This document shows positions 36,936 through 45,880 of a stretch of 64,000 nt of DNA, one piece after another. The notes below the pieces were generated by a model. The model searched no databases. It had not been told where the DNA came from and saw nothing but the letters and a program-made list of their open reading frames with translations. A program made the position numbers and the translations under genes. This DNA comes from Dryococelus australis (Eukaryota > Arthropoda > Insecta > Phasmatodea > Phasmatidae): positions 137,150,457 through 137,214,456 of the forward strand of contig CM056994.1 in the NCBI GenBank assembly GCA_029891345.1, written 5' to 3'. Position 1 is the stretch's first letter. Each line of letters starts with the position of its first letter.

Positions 36936-38336
36936 TTATGGGCGTACTCGCAGCCAGATCGGGCCTGACACAGTATCACCTGACGGTCTGAGTAGGTTCG
37001 CCAAATATGCTTCAGACATGTTGACACTATGAGTTATGGTGCCTCGAATATGTTTGCAATAAAGCCACATTTCACTGTCTGAATTAGTATCGGACAAGGC
37101 ACTAACAATCTTGGCTAATAGTCTGATTTCCTTAGCCTCGAAACGACTCGCGAAAGCAGAGAGTTTGCTCGCCGCCCCAGTCAATGCACCAACATGTCCA
37201 TCCAATTTAGCAGACAACGCAGACGTCCAGACGTGACAACCATCCATAGCAGTGAGCTTCTTGTCTAAGGCAGTGAGTTTGGACATGCACCCTGCCAAAG
37301 CTTTCAGTTCACTCTCGCTATTCGCAGCCATCACTGGAAGAACCTTGGCTGTAATGGGATCTCCAACACCATTGAGTTTCGTCTCCAAAGCTGTGAGCCG
37401 ACTCGACAGAGTGCAAAGGGAAGCCTTAGTCTTCATGTTAGACGCTGCCAATGGACACAATGTCTCTGAAGTGATGCTGCGGACAAAGGACGCCGTAGCT
37501 GCATCTCCATCATGCTTCGGGCCGCCGAGGTTCTTGGCTCGCTTCCCAACTAAGATGCAGTTACCGTCGTCGGTAGCTGTAATACAGCTGTCCGGCGCAC
37601 ACTTCAAGCCACCGAACTTGGATGCTGTGTAGTTCATCCTTAACCGATGAGCGATAATAAACTGATCAAATATACATCGATAACGTACCTTATAAAATGT
37701 AAAACCCTCTGCAATCACAAGGAGTCCGTGCGGTTCATGCCAGCAACATGAACTCATATCTTTAAAACTGTCAAAAGTCATATCGGTGTTCCCATGGTCA
37801 GAGTATACATGACGTAAATTTAAGTAATCCATTCGGAAAAGAACTATAAAATTGGCAGTGTCGTGGAGGAGTTGCCTAGGCATGCATGAATATGTTTGAC
37901 GCAAGTTAATTGAGCCCATAGCTGTATGCCTTTCCATGCTGAAATACTGTTGCATTGTCAGCTGCTTCTCGCATGCGACATCGTCAAAGACAAACACGGA
38001 GTTGGGTCTAACTTCACTCGGCGGTACAACTGCTTGGAAAATGTCACTGTATGGAAAATAGTCTAGTCCATCCACTGTTTGTGGTATTCGTGCCAGTCAC
38101 ACGTACTTTTGCTGCTGCAGTGATTTCGAGTAGAGGTAGACGTTCTAGAACCGAAGACCATTAGACTCTTCCAGAAGGCTGAAAAGCACACATGTCTTTC
38201 CACAGTTACTCGGTCCTGCTATGATACCACGCACAGTCGAAGGCAGCAGCTTGCCATGGCGCGATTCGCGAGCAGTAGTTTCATCATCGGCACAGATGCC
38301 AACGGAAAGTGTAGTGGTCTACGGCACGATCTCCAT
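36936..38336 (-). pseudogene. A32/FtsK-type packaging ATPase joined to a fibre-like coiled-coil region
   Basis: From the ATG at 38,336 the frame shows GPSNCGKT (Walker A, about 38,215-38,190). After further codons come SVFVFDDVACEKQ (Walker B), FSMERHTAMG, INLRQTYSCMPRQLLHD and DHGNTDMTFDSFKDMSSCCW, all standard for Polinton genome-packaging ATPases. Three stops interrupt the first 90 codons (after EIVP, after LRF, after KYV). After about residue 225 the same open frame continues about 240 residues past the usual ATPase end, through KRAKNLGGPKHDGDAATASF. That segment resembles the 'NLxDPxxxxDAATxxYV' motif of viral fibres and tail fibres. Heptad-like repeats (SRLTALETKLN, SKLTALDKKLTAM, AASKLSAFASRF) follow. 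It is either a true fusion or two genes joined by loss of a stop. Confidence 0.8.
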
Positions 38337-38463
38337 TATACTAACACATAAGTGCAAAAACACAGATACTTAAGGCCCACCTTCGAGACTGGGGTGATGT
38401 AATCGGCCACACACACATGTATAAAGTATGCATGACAAACAAGTTTTGCGTTAGTATGTCGTA
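38337..38463. promoter_or_regulatory. Divergent promoter region between ATPase and PLA2 genes
   Basis: Only 127 bases separate the two ATGs. On the plus strand TATAAAG at 38,420-38,426 lies 44 bases before the PLA2 ATG. On the minus strand CTTTATACATG at the same place could act toward the ATPase gene, although it is about 85 bases from that ATG. Confidence 0.45.
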
Positions 38464-38838
38464 ATGCATCATGGAAGTAAGAGGGGAGGATGTCTGCTGA
38501 ATACTCTAATCAACAACCTTCCTTTCGAGGCTCACATTGCTGGTTATAAGTTATGTGGATCGGGCACGATACTAGCACGAAGATTGAAACGTGGTGACAT
38601 TCCTATCAATTCGTTGAACGAGGCATGCCGCAAGCACGATATTGCGTACGCAACCAGTAGTAAGTTGACAGATAAACACACGACCGATACTGTACTTGCA
38701 GATAAAGCTAAAGCATTAGTTAGTTCGCCCAAGTCCAAAGTCGGCGAACGTCTAGCTTGGTGGGGAGTGTCTAAGATCATGAAAACGAAAGTCAAGTGGG
38801 GCATGGGTTTGCAGTTTAGAAGGAAGGTGAAAAATTAG
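38464..38838 (+). CDS. Parvovirus VP1-type phospholipase A2-like protein
   Basis: A 124-residue frame has the Ca-binding loop region AGYKLCGSGT (residues 25-35) and the catalytic helix LNEACRKHDIAYA (about 51-63) containing the His-Asp pair. The C-terminus is basic and ends VKN. In parvovirus and adinto-like/Polinton proteins this domain cleaves membrane phospholipids during entry. No lesion is visible inside the domain. The frame stops at an A5 run immediately before the basic pX-like coding sequence. In relatives a longer protein might continue across this point, so the stop may be a frameshift. Confidence 0.8.
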   Translation: MHHGSKRGGCLLNTLINNLPFEAHIAGYKLCGSGTILARRLKRGDIPINSLNEACRKHDIAYATSSKLTDKHTTDTVLADKAKALVSSPKSKVGERLAWWGVSKIMKTKVKWGMGLQFRRKVKN

Positions 38839-39115
38839 GAAGCCGAGGAGGAAACCACGGGGGAAGCGTGGAGGTATCTTGCCATTTATCCTACCAGCCC
38901 TAGGCGTTCTTGGTAGCTTTATCGCTTGTGCAAGTAGTATAGCGAGAACAGTGGAAACTGTTAAAGGCAGAAAATTGTCAGTTGAGCGATGCTATACGTC
39001 GCAATAGAAATATGGAGACAATTGCAAAATACGGCAGGGACCTGTATCTTCGCCCATTTCGTGTAGGAGGAGGGGGAAAACAAAGGAGACAAAGACGGAG
39101 GAGGAAGCAGTCTTA
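38836..39115 (+). pseudogene. pX/Mu-like basic and hydrophobic virion protein, frameshifted
   Basis: It reads KPRRKPRGKRGGILPFILPA followed by LGVLGSFIACASSIARTVET (a Lys/Arg stretch, then a Gly/Ala hydrophobic helix). After a shift near 38,975 it reads LSDAIRRNRNMETIAKYGRD and LYLRPFRVGGGGKQRRQRR. The ending 'YLRPFR-GGGGK' and the ILPxLPALGxLG helix are typical of the adenovirus pX-like proteins of adintoviruses and Polintons, which accompany DNA or lyse membranes in the capsid. There is no in-frame ATG. Its frame overlaps the end of the PLA2 frame by a one-base offset, and the stop abuts the protease ATG. Confidence 0.65.
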
Positions 39116-39457
39116 ATGTCGCTACCCAACCGTCCCCTCACAAACTTTGATATACAAAAGTGTGTACGTCAATTGAAAATATCAAATTTTCGGGGTGTGT
39201 TTATGCGCAACAGACTGCCACATATGCCGATACGAGTGGAGTGTGGCATAACAAATCTAAATAATAGTCGAAGACCTGGAAGTCATTGGATAGCATGTCG
39301 AAAGTGCGGAGATACAGCTGAATACTACGGTAGTTATGGTAATTTACGAGCACCACAGGATTTGAAAACATACTTGAGAGGCGTGCGATTATAACTATGA
39401 GACAGAACAACTGCCACGGGAAACGAACTGTGGCCACCTGTGCCTGCACTTCCTTTC
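39116..39457 (+). pseudogene. Adenovirus-type cysteine protease (adenain-like), broken
   Basis: ATG-initiated: LTNFDIQKCVRQLKISNFRG, VECGITNL and GSHWIACRK (catalytic His). Then EYYGSYGN stands where relatives have YFDSFGN, so the acidic catalytic partner is Gly. After a frameshift near 39,380 the sequence gives YNYETEQL and NCGHLCLHFL (catalytic Cys region, about 39,420-39,455), followed by a stop. In Polintons this enzyme matures capsid proteins. The frameshift and the missing acid make it inactive. Confidence 0.85.
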
Positions 39458-39504
39458 AAGGTAGGCTCTACTTAGCGTGAATGTATTGCATGTAATAATT
39501 AGTC

Positions 39505-40195
39505 ATGTCTGTAATGTCAATCGTGTCGAGCTATAGCTCGCAATTACGCTCCGTGCACTTCCCTACCGCTGAACCTGGGGGGCTCATGGTTGGTGGCACT
39601 AATAGATTTTCAATTTTATTTATCTGTGCTGAACATAGATGAACGTAATTGTATATTTCGATATGTCACGGAGGGCGGTAAGAAAGGTGAGGTGAGCATA
39701 CCTGCAGGCTCGCATGAGATTGCAGATATAGGCGAGGTCCTTAAACGAGCCGGAAGTAGTGTTGACACTGCGAGGTAATTCCAATGCTCTACACAGTGAA
39801 ATTTATTGTTCCGCTCAGATAGACTTTACGCAAAGCGACACACTCGCCATAATGCTGGGATTCAAGAATGTCAAGTACGATGCGAATAAAATACACGTAT
39901 CCACACTACCGGTAAATGTTTTCCCAGTGAATGTTATAAGAATCAAATGTAACTTGGTAACTGGTTCGTATCTCAACGACAAGCCTAGTCAAACACTACA
40001 TGAATTCTCCGCGATGGTACCACCAGGCTTTAAGCTAGTGGATGTGCCGAAAACGCCCATTTATGTTCCGTCGTCACATAGCGCGTACAGGACGTAGTTG
40101 TCTCGGTCGTAGGCCAAGACAATCGTTTGATTAATTTTCGCGGTGAGGAAATAACCGTACGCCTACATTTACGCAAAGCCGAATTTGAAATTTAA
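39505..40195 (+). pseudogene. Penton-like minor capsid protein, broken
   Basis: The plausible start ATG at 39,505 is in a frame ending early. The conserved body appears as VSIPAGSHEIADIGEVLKRA (39,690-39,755), then after a shift near 39,775 as GNSNALHSEI..., SDTLAIMLGFKNV, LPVNVFPVNVIRIKCNLVTG and YLNDKPSQTLHEFSAMVPPG. After a further shift near 40,095 it reads DVVVSVVGQDNRLINFRGEE to a stop at 40,193-40,195. This order matches the penton-like (mCP) protein of Polintons, which occupies capsid vertices. At least three frameshifts are present. Confidence 0.8.
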
Positions 40196-40201
40196 GAAGG
40201 T

Positions 40202-40238
40202 AATAAAAGCAGCCTACTGTACCAAACTGCGAGTCAGT
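40202..40238 (+). promoter_or_regulatory. TATA-like box plus TCAGT initiator of the MCP gene
   Basis: AATAAAAG at 40,202-40,209 is followed by TCAGT at 40,234-40,238, 32 bases on. The MCP ATG is at 40,315. This parallels the TATA/TCAGT pairs in the 19.5-21.4 kb cluster. Confidence 0.5.
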
Positions 40239-40314
40239 ACGAGACGAGCTTCGAGCGTGATATCATTTGAAAAAGCGTGTTTCCTTCGTTGATTGGGATT
40301 CGTGGTCGTCAAAT

Positions 40315-41540
40315 ATGGATGCGGAAATATTAAACATAGCAGAGTGAGCGGACTTCGAAGACGCGATCACCAAGTCATAAATCCATATCTACACGCCTTA
40401 CCTACTAGGTCCGTTCGTGCCTTCGTCCGAGGTTCGAATTCCGGTACAAAACCGAGATATTTACACAGCACCGTGTAATTCTTATTTGAGGTTTCGAGGA
40501 TCGTTTACGAGGGCCAATGGTGCTGTACCCGTGACAACTCGAATAATTCGGAACGGAACATTACCCATGTTAAGTAGAATCGCGTACGAACTGAATGGGT
40601 GTGAAGTGGATGCAACACGCGATGTCGGAATTACAGCTACCGTAAAGAATTATCTCTCCCTCACTCACAACCAACTAGCTGCGGCCAAAATGGCAGGCTG
40701 GGGAATCGAAGAGGACTATCGTGTTTTTATCTATGCTAATGGTAAATTCGAAGTTTGCATCCCACTCGCAATACTGTTAGGCTTCGCCAAAGACTACCGT
40801 TACGTAATATTTAATTCCAGGCAGGAACTAGTTATTCTCATGGCTAACATGCAATCGAATGCGGTGGTGGATACTGCAGCCGAGCCAGAAGTCACATCGC
40901 TGTCAATATGGCCTATCGAATGGCTGCTACCACACGTCCAGGTGAAAATGTCTGAACGTGTGAAAGTTTTGAAATATGCAGAGAAAGGTAGGAACGTTGA
41001 CATTGGTTTTCGCTCTTGGAGTTTAGAATCACACCCGAGCATTCCACAGTCAACGCGTGTGTACACTGGAACGTTAAAGCTTATTTTACAAGCGAGAAAC
41101 CACGCTACATAATCATTGCGTTTCAGACAGGCAAACAAAATTTCCTCAGTGCAGACCATTCAACATTTGATTATGTGAATATAAAGAATTGTAAAGTATT
41201 CCTCAACTATGAGTGTTACCCGTACGGCGATTTAAACATAGATTATGTGAGCTGTATGTTTACGGTCCCATATCAGATGTATGCTGACTTTCAGAGAGCT
41301 TATTATGGACAATCTCTGTTGCCAATACTGGAACCCAGTAAGTACATGAACACAGCACCCCTACTGGTGTTTGATGTGAGTAAGCAGGACGATCGATTGA
41401 ATACGGGTGTTGTAGACTGTAGAATTGAATTGACAGCCGGGGAGAATTTCCCCACCAATACTCAGGCATACGCGATGACATTTCACTATAGATTGGCCAC
41501 ATACAATGCTCGCGACAGAATCGTAAAGATACTCACCTAA
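40315..41540 (+). pseudogene. Major capsid protein (hexon-like, double jelly roll family), broken
   Basis: From ATG 40,315, stops occur at 40,345 and 40,378. The conserved body then begins with VRIPVQNRDIYTAP, YLRFRGSFT and RIAYELNGCEVD...GITATVKNYLSL. It continues with FEVCIPLAILLGFAKDYRYV, SIWPIEWLLPHVQVKM and DIGFRSWSLESHPSIPQSTR. A frameshift near 41,065 moves to SEKPRYIIIAFQTGKQNFLS, FLNYECYPYGDLNIDY, YQMYADFQRAYYG and NFPTNTQAYAMTFHYRL, ending at 41,540. These are hallmark blocks of Polinton MCPs, which build an icosahedral shell. Total length (about 405 codons) is near the family norm after allowing for the breaks. Confidence 0.9.
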
Positions 41541-41560
41541 GCGCCACTTGTCGTCATGCC

Positions 41561-41937
41561 ATGTTCGCGAACGTACAGGACTGCATGTTTCCGTGTGGTT
41601 TCATAATGAAACGTATTTGTATAGCATATGAGAATGGAAGCATTCCTACAAGTACAGTGTTAAGAGTAAGGTGACAAATACATGGTTCGGAAAACACTAT
41701 CATGGTCTCAATTGGAATGATGGCGATGTGGAATATGATAAAATAAACGATGTACATACCTCTATGTTGGCAGCAGAGGCAGAGCGTGTAGTCTCCGTGG
41801 CCGGTCCTGGGCAGAAGCGATGGTTGACTATCCATTGCAGCGCGAACGTATGCGACGTACAGATAGAGTATGAATGTCCCTCTTTGCAATACATTAAAGT
41901 CTCGGTACACAACGAACCACGAGTGCGGAGAGTGTAG
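41561..41937 (+). pseudogene. Small Polinton protein A (HT..W..CSAxVC family)
   Basis: ATG 41,561 begins MFANVQDCMFPCGFIMKRIC. A frameshift near 41,630 leads to KVTNTWFGKHYHGLNWNDGD and then DVHTSMLAAE...GQKRWLTIHCSANVCDV. The C-terminal pattern (H-T-x..W-x3-4-C-S-x-x-V-C) recurs in the next small genes, so these are paralogues. No known domain is recognised. It lies just after MCP on the same strand. Confidence 0.5.
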
Positions 41938-42059
41938 GCTAGGTCGGTCATGAGCCTGCATGAACGCGCTGCTTTTGAGGACTTGGGATATGGAGAGCTG
42001 TAGGGGGGTGAGCAATAGCATGTGTGTGTCTGCTAAGGATGTGGTGGTGGGGGAAACAA

Positions 42060-42118
42060 TATAAATACTTGTCCATAACAGAGGTTAAACCATAGTACTC
42101 GCGACCAACCCTCGCACG

Positions 42119-42158
<40 letters not shown>
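42060..42158 (+). promoter_or_regulatory. TATA box and (TC)n leader of small gene B
   Basis: TATAAATA at 42,060-42,067 is followed by a (TC)n run at 42,120-42,158. The ATG at 42,162 comes four bases after the run. Confidence 0.5.
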
Positions 42159-42161
<3 letters not shown>

Positions 42162-42455
42162 ATGTACAGACTTATAGCAAAGTTAAACTGAGGTGCACAG
42201 TACAGGGCCTTGGCGGACCTGGTGATCGGCAAGAAGTATGTAGCAGCAGATTTTCGCCGGGCAGAGACAACGTACGGGAAGTGTGTCACCTGTTTAATGG
42301 ATGGTGACTTTCGAGTACAGCTACCGTCTAGATATGTTCAGTTAATCACAGAGAGTGATATGCTGGCACTGAACGGGAAAACAGTCCACATTGCATATGC
42401 AAGCATAAAAGTGATTGGAAACGGGAAAACAATGCATATGTTAGAGTTTTTATAA
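42162..42455 (+). pseudogene. Small Polinton protein B, possible OB-fold / ssDNA-binding-like
   Basis: ATG 42,162 (MYRLIAKLN) meets one in-frame TGA at 42,189-42,191. The frame then stays open: LADLVIGKKYVAADFRRAET, YGKCVTCLMDGDFRVQLPSR, KTVHIAYASIKVIGNGKT, LEFL. The spacing 'L..L..G.KY....R...T.YG......L...F.V.LP.R' is a pattern I know from short arthropod proteins linked to mobile elements. It is suggestive of a small beta-barrel. A single-stranded-DNA-binding role is inference from that pattern only. Confidence 0.5.
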
Positions 42456-42473
42456 CGTGGATGTGTTCGTCTA

Positions 42474-42503
<30 letters not shown>
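42474..42503. repeat. (TC)n microsatellite between TATA and ATG of small gene C
   Basis: About 14 TC units lie between the TATAAC-like motif at 42,451 and the ATG at 42,510. Confidence 0.9.
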
Positions 42504-42507
<4 letters not shown>

Positions 42508-42509
42508 CC

Positions 42510-42941
42510 ATGTACGTTGCATTCAATCGACTTAACGCAGATAAGTACGCCGATGTTACAATTGGCTACCGACGTATTTACTTCAAACCTCCTGGACTGA
42601 CGGAGCAAGTGGAAAGCTGTACCGGACTGAAACATTGGGTATGTGAAAATGAAGAGGAATGCTTCGTCCTCTACTCAACACCATGCAGTGTGATTGAGTG
42701 TCCGTTGTACTATCTACGTCCGAACACGAAGCTGCCTTGTACCACAGCCGCTTTGTTAGAGCGCGCAAATGAAGGTAATATAATGCAGGTGTGGTTTGCC
42801 CTATCAATTGCATATGAACTGAACCATCCTGGCAGCAATGTAATTACTCGTTGGACTGAGACGTGTACCGGTGAGCTTCATACGGCGGTCATGAAGCGTG
42901 GAGCAATTACATGGACTACAGTGTGTTCTCCCCTGACATGA
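42510..42941 (+). CDS. Small Polinton protein C (HTA..W..C family), intact frame
   Basis: The frame of 143 residues from ATG 42,510 is uninterrupted and starts MYVAFNRLNADKYADV. It contains TIGYRRIYFKPPGL, ESCTGLKHWVCENEEECFVL, TPCSVIECPLYYLRP, and near the end RWTETCTGELHTAVMKRGAI followed by TWTTVCSPLT. The C-terminal 'W(T)..CTG.(L/I)HTA....W...CS' is shared with gene D, and the start 'FN..KY....GYRR..(F/L)KP' with gene D and relic 3. About ten Cys are spread along it. There is no signal peptide or membrane helix. Not recognised outside this window. Confidence 0.65.
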   Translation: MYVAFNRLNADKYADVTIGYRRIYFKPPGLTEQVESCTGLKHWVCENEEECFVLYSTPCSVIECPLYYLRPNTKLPCTTAALLERANEGNIMQVWFALSIAYELNHPGSNVITRWTETCTGELHTAVMKRGAITWTTVCSPLT

Positions 42942-42980
42942 GAGGTGTACTTGGTTACAAGAATGTGAGTACGTTCCACG

Positions 42981-43017
42981 TATAAGAAGCAACGGACATT
43001 GCATCGACCTCGCAGTC
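42981..43017 (+). promoter_or_regulatory. TATA box and initiator-like site of small gene D
   Basis: TATAAG at 42,981-42,986 and GCAGTC at about 43,012-43,017 are spaced 31 bases. The ATG is at 43,058. Confidence 0.45.
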
Positions 43018-43057
43018 ATCGCCAGTGCAGTCTTCAGGAGACAACTCCACAAGCAAC

Positions 43058-43557
43058 ATGTTCGAGAAACGCCACTGTATGGAGTTCCAGCCAGGAGATT
43101 TAAACTCCTACACCCACCATTGTGTTGGATATAGAAGAGTTGTACTTAAACCAGAGTTTTCCTGCGAACAAGTACAGTTATGCGATGGTGAAAATAATTT
43201 GCTTGGGATGAGTTTCACAGCGAGGTTCTGCCATGCTACAAGTAAGAAAGGTGTGATGTTGCTAGTCTACACCCGAACACTCGCCTACCTACATGCAGCC
43301 ACATTCTAGAACTACAAGCAGTATTTAAAAATATTACCGAAATGCTGCGCGAGAACAGAAAAGTGGAATTCCCCCTGCGCAACAAAGATGATGGCTCAAT
43401 CTGCAGATGGACGGGAGAGTGCACAGGTCACATACATACCGCAACACAAGAAGTCTGCGGCAGGAAATGGATTCTACAGTGTTCAGCTAAAGTATGCAGC
43501 GTATTTAAGGGGGAAAAAAACTTACCTAATATGTGTACAGTACGTCAACATGGGTGA
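43058..43557 (+). pseudogene. Small Polinton protein D (HTA..W..CSAxVC family), frameshifted
   Basis: ATG 43,058 opens MFEKRHCMEFQPGDLNSYTH, then CVGYRRVVLKPEFSCEQVQL and MSFTARFCHATSKKGVMLLV, ending at 43,309. After a break near 43,310-43,340 the frame at 43,342-43,557 continues with ICRWTGECTGHIHTATQE, then RKWILQCSAKVCSVF. Joined in concept, it matches the layout of gene C, confirming paralogy, with one frameshift or stop between halves. Confidence 0.55.
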
Positions 43558-43707
43558 CGGTGTCGACGACAAAGCTTCGGTCCAGGGCGAGCTGATATGT
43601 TGCAGCAGGCGTAGGTATATGGAGACTGTCTGTGTCCTCTTTGAACGTTTGCTAGCGCTCTTGGCGGATGTTTTAAAATAACTGCAACGTCACATACTGA
43701 AGAGCGC

Positions 43708-43715
43708 TATATAAG
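43708..43715 (+). promoter_or_regulatory. TATA box of small gene E
   Basis: TATATAAG, 55 bases before the ATG at 43,763. An initiator-like ttcacc lies about 25 bases downstream. Confidence 0.5.
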
Positions 43716-43762
43716 TCTCACGTATCCTACTCTTCACCATCACTACTACTACTCTGCCGAAG

Positions 43763-43963
43763 ATGAGTACGCCATTCCAAGGCTGTCTACACCAGCGTGA
43801 CACCAGCCCATGATTGTGTCACATACGATGGCGTGGAGAGTAGTATGTATAGTGAGAACTGCAATGGCTCGGAACATAGGATTTTAACTCATAATCCACA
43901 AATTTTTGAGCGAAGCCAGCAGCTGGGAGAATGCACTATGCCTGGGAGGTGTACTGTGTAGAA
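43763..43963 (+). pseudogene. Small Polinton protein E, degenerate
   Basis: ATG 43,763 reads MSTPFQGCLHQRDTSP then stops. A neighbouring frame from about 43,790 reads YDGVESSMYSENCNGSEHRI and ends GECTMPGRCTV at 43,963. It has a TATA box like the neighbours but only weak resemblance to the family. Confidence 0.35.
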
Positions 43964-43964
43964 C

Positions 43965-44486
43965 ATGAGGGAGGACACGCCGATACCTTGCAGTTCAGAC
44001 GAGGTAGAGACACACGCATCGTTGAAGGATGCAATAAACTACCTCCTCATCAACTTGCCTGATTCACTGCCTAGCATCACAAGTAACGAGCGTGACTTCA
44101 CCATGGAAGATATCACCGGGCCGCCCACCTCACAGGCAGCTCAGCTACCTGACGCCTCGATGTTGCCTACTGCTCCACAGCTACCTGACGCCTTGGCTAC
44201 TGCTGCTGTCCAGCTGCCTGACGCCACGACTGCTGTCTCCACGACCATGACACCGAGCCGTAAGAGGACTGCGAAGGCTAGGACATCTCCAGGCATTAGC
44301 GAGAAGGCTGAAATATCACGGAGACGGCTTCGAGTCGCTTGCAGACGGCGAATGGACGTCAAGTCAGCCAGCGCCGAGCCTACAATATGTCCGACGTGTA
44401 GTCTGATACAATTCAGGTACACTGCCAGACATTGGATCGATACCTGCCAACGAGGTGAAATACTATATGAAACGATTAATGTGTGA
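43965..44486 (+). CDS. Basic protein with QLPDA repeats and a CxxC..H..C end, unrecognised
   Basis: The 173-residue frame is open. An acidic N-terminal third is followed by four imperfect repeats around (Q/A)LPDA at about residues 60-92. A strongly basic stretch comes next (SRKRTAKARTSPGISEKAE, RRRLRVACRRRMD). A C-terminal possible zinc site follows, CPTCSLIQFRYTARHWIDTC (about 145-164). The true start may be a later Met such as MEDITG (about 44,103). The basic tail plus zinc-like motif suggests DNA or RNA binding (inference). It is the last gene before the long non-coding stretch leading to PolB. Confidence 0.5.
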   Translation: MREDTPIPCSSDEVETHASLKDAINYLLINLPDSLPSITSNERDFTMEDITGPPTSQAAQLPDASMLPTAPQLPDALATAAVQLPDATTAVSTTMTPSRKRTAKARTSPGISEKAEISRRRLRVACRRRMDVKSASAEPTICPTCSLIQFRYTARHWIDTCQRGEILYETINV

Positions 44487-44531
44487 ATTAATAGATGTTT
44501 TATAAAAATTTTGTCTGTAGTGTGTGTATTT

Positions 44532-44578
<47 letters not shown>

Positions 44579-45740
44579 AGAGAAAGAGAGAGAGAGAGAG
44601 AGAAGCTAGAGAGAGAGAGCTAAATCTATTTTTTTTTTGCTTGCAATGTCTTGATCAGTATTATTTCTGTTGTAGTGAGCGTAATGTTTTCAAGTAAGCG
44701 GACATTATTATTGTGGTTAACTAAAAGTCTCAGACAACGTTGCTGTAGTGAGAGAGACGAATTTGATGTTTTCAAGTAATCACACACAACATAATTGTTT
44801 GAAATTAATCACGTCTGTTTAACAGTTTGTGAATTCATAGACATCATGTATAATACAAAGTGATAGTAAAATTGTATGTAAAATCTACGAGTATGTCTAA
44901 TGAATTTGGAAAAATCACTAATTCTGTACTTCACCGCAAAAGTAACTCTTATGTGTAAAATGAATTACGAAGCTGATAAGATTTGTATGTGTGGCAAAAT
45001 AAAATGTATTTGTAACCAATACGTATGATCTTTATTTACCCCATTGTCACTATAGTAATAACATGTGTATGAAAAAAGTTAATGCTTGCTTTCCTTTTAA
45101 TACCACTGGTAGTAGTCACTATACTTCTTGTTTGCTAACTGAAGGAACTCAAATCATAAATAAGAAAACTGCAACCGTCTGAGGTGGCAAGTACATATTT
45201 AATTCCTTATATTGACAGTAAAGGTAACAAACAAAAACATAGCTGCTTGCTTTTCCTAATCAGTATTCCCTGTACACAAGTACTATGGAGACATACATAT
45301 AAGTTCCTTCAGCTAAGAGAGAGTGTGCACCAGCAAAATGTCTGCATGTAACAAAATAGCTCATACGAGCAAGTGGAAATAACTGTAGCATACGAGCAAG
45401 CCGGATGTACTCCGTGAACACAAGCAGTAACCGCTGGGGGACGATGTGTGTGTGCCACGGCTCCACTTGTAGACTGATATAGAATACTAATGGCAGGTAT
45501 GGGCGCCGTAATGTCGCCTGGTCTCGGTCATACGGCCAGCTGCGCTCGCAGTCCGAATATAGTATGTGGACAATAGTTAGTTATGAGGCACCATAATGTA
45601 GCTGAATCTCGTGGCCGAGTGGAAAGAATGTGCTCACGCTCGTAGACTGAGAACCACAAGTTATAACCGACGCAATGGTGCCCCGAGCGGGGTAGGACGT
45701 GGCCAATTTGGGATGTGCTACTCACGTACATAGCGCCACA
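44487..45740. other. Non-coding stretch with GA microsatellite and a tRNA-like motif
   Basis: A (GA)n tract lies at 44,535-44,622 with small interruptions, and AATAAA-like signals lie near 44,998-45,010. At about 45,605-45,670 an A-box-like TGGCCGAGTGG is followed by gttataacc, which could be a decayed tRNA/SINE head, though the arms do not pair convincingly. No gene is supported. Confidence 0.4.
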
Positions 45741-45776
45741 TATAAAAGGCCTCCCACCGCACCGCGTCTAATCACT
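45741..45776 (+). promoter_or_regulatory. TATA box and TCACT initiator upstream of PolB
   Basis: TATAAAAG at 45,741-45,748 and TCACT at 45,772-45,776 are 31 bases apart, the same geometry as the other element promoters. Transcription would start about 1.25 kb before the PolB ATG, which needs the intron below. Confidence 0.55.
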
Positions 45777-45880
45777 TGTCATCTAGTATCTGACCTGTTC
45801 ACATCGTGCTCATTCAGATCAACACTCTGTCTTCGTTGACTTCAGCCTTCGTCACCAGTACTACACATCCTACATTTGAG

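Noticed and set aside
45605-45690. Functional tRNA gene (A-box TGGCCGAGTGG)
   Set aside because: Acceptor, anticodon and T arms do not pair convincingly; at most a decayed tRNA-like sequence.
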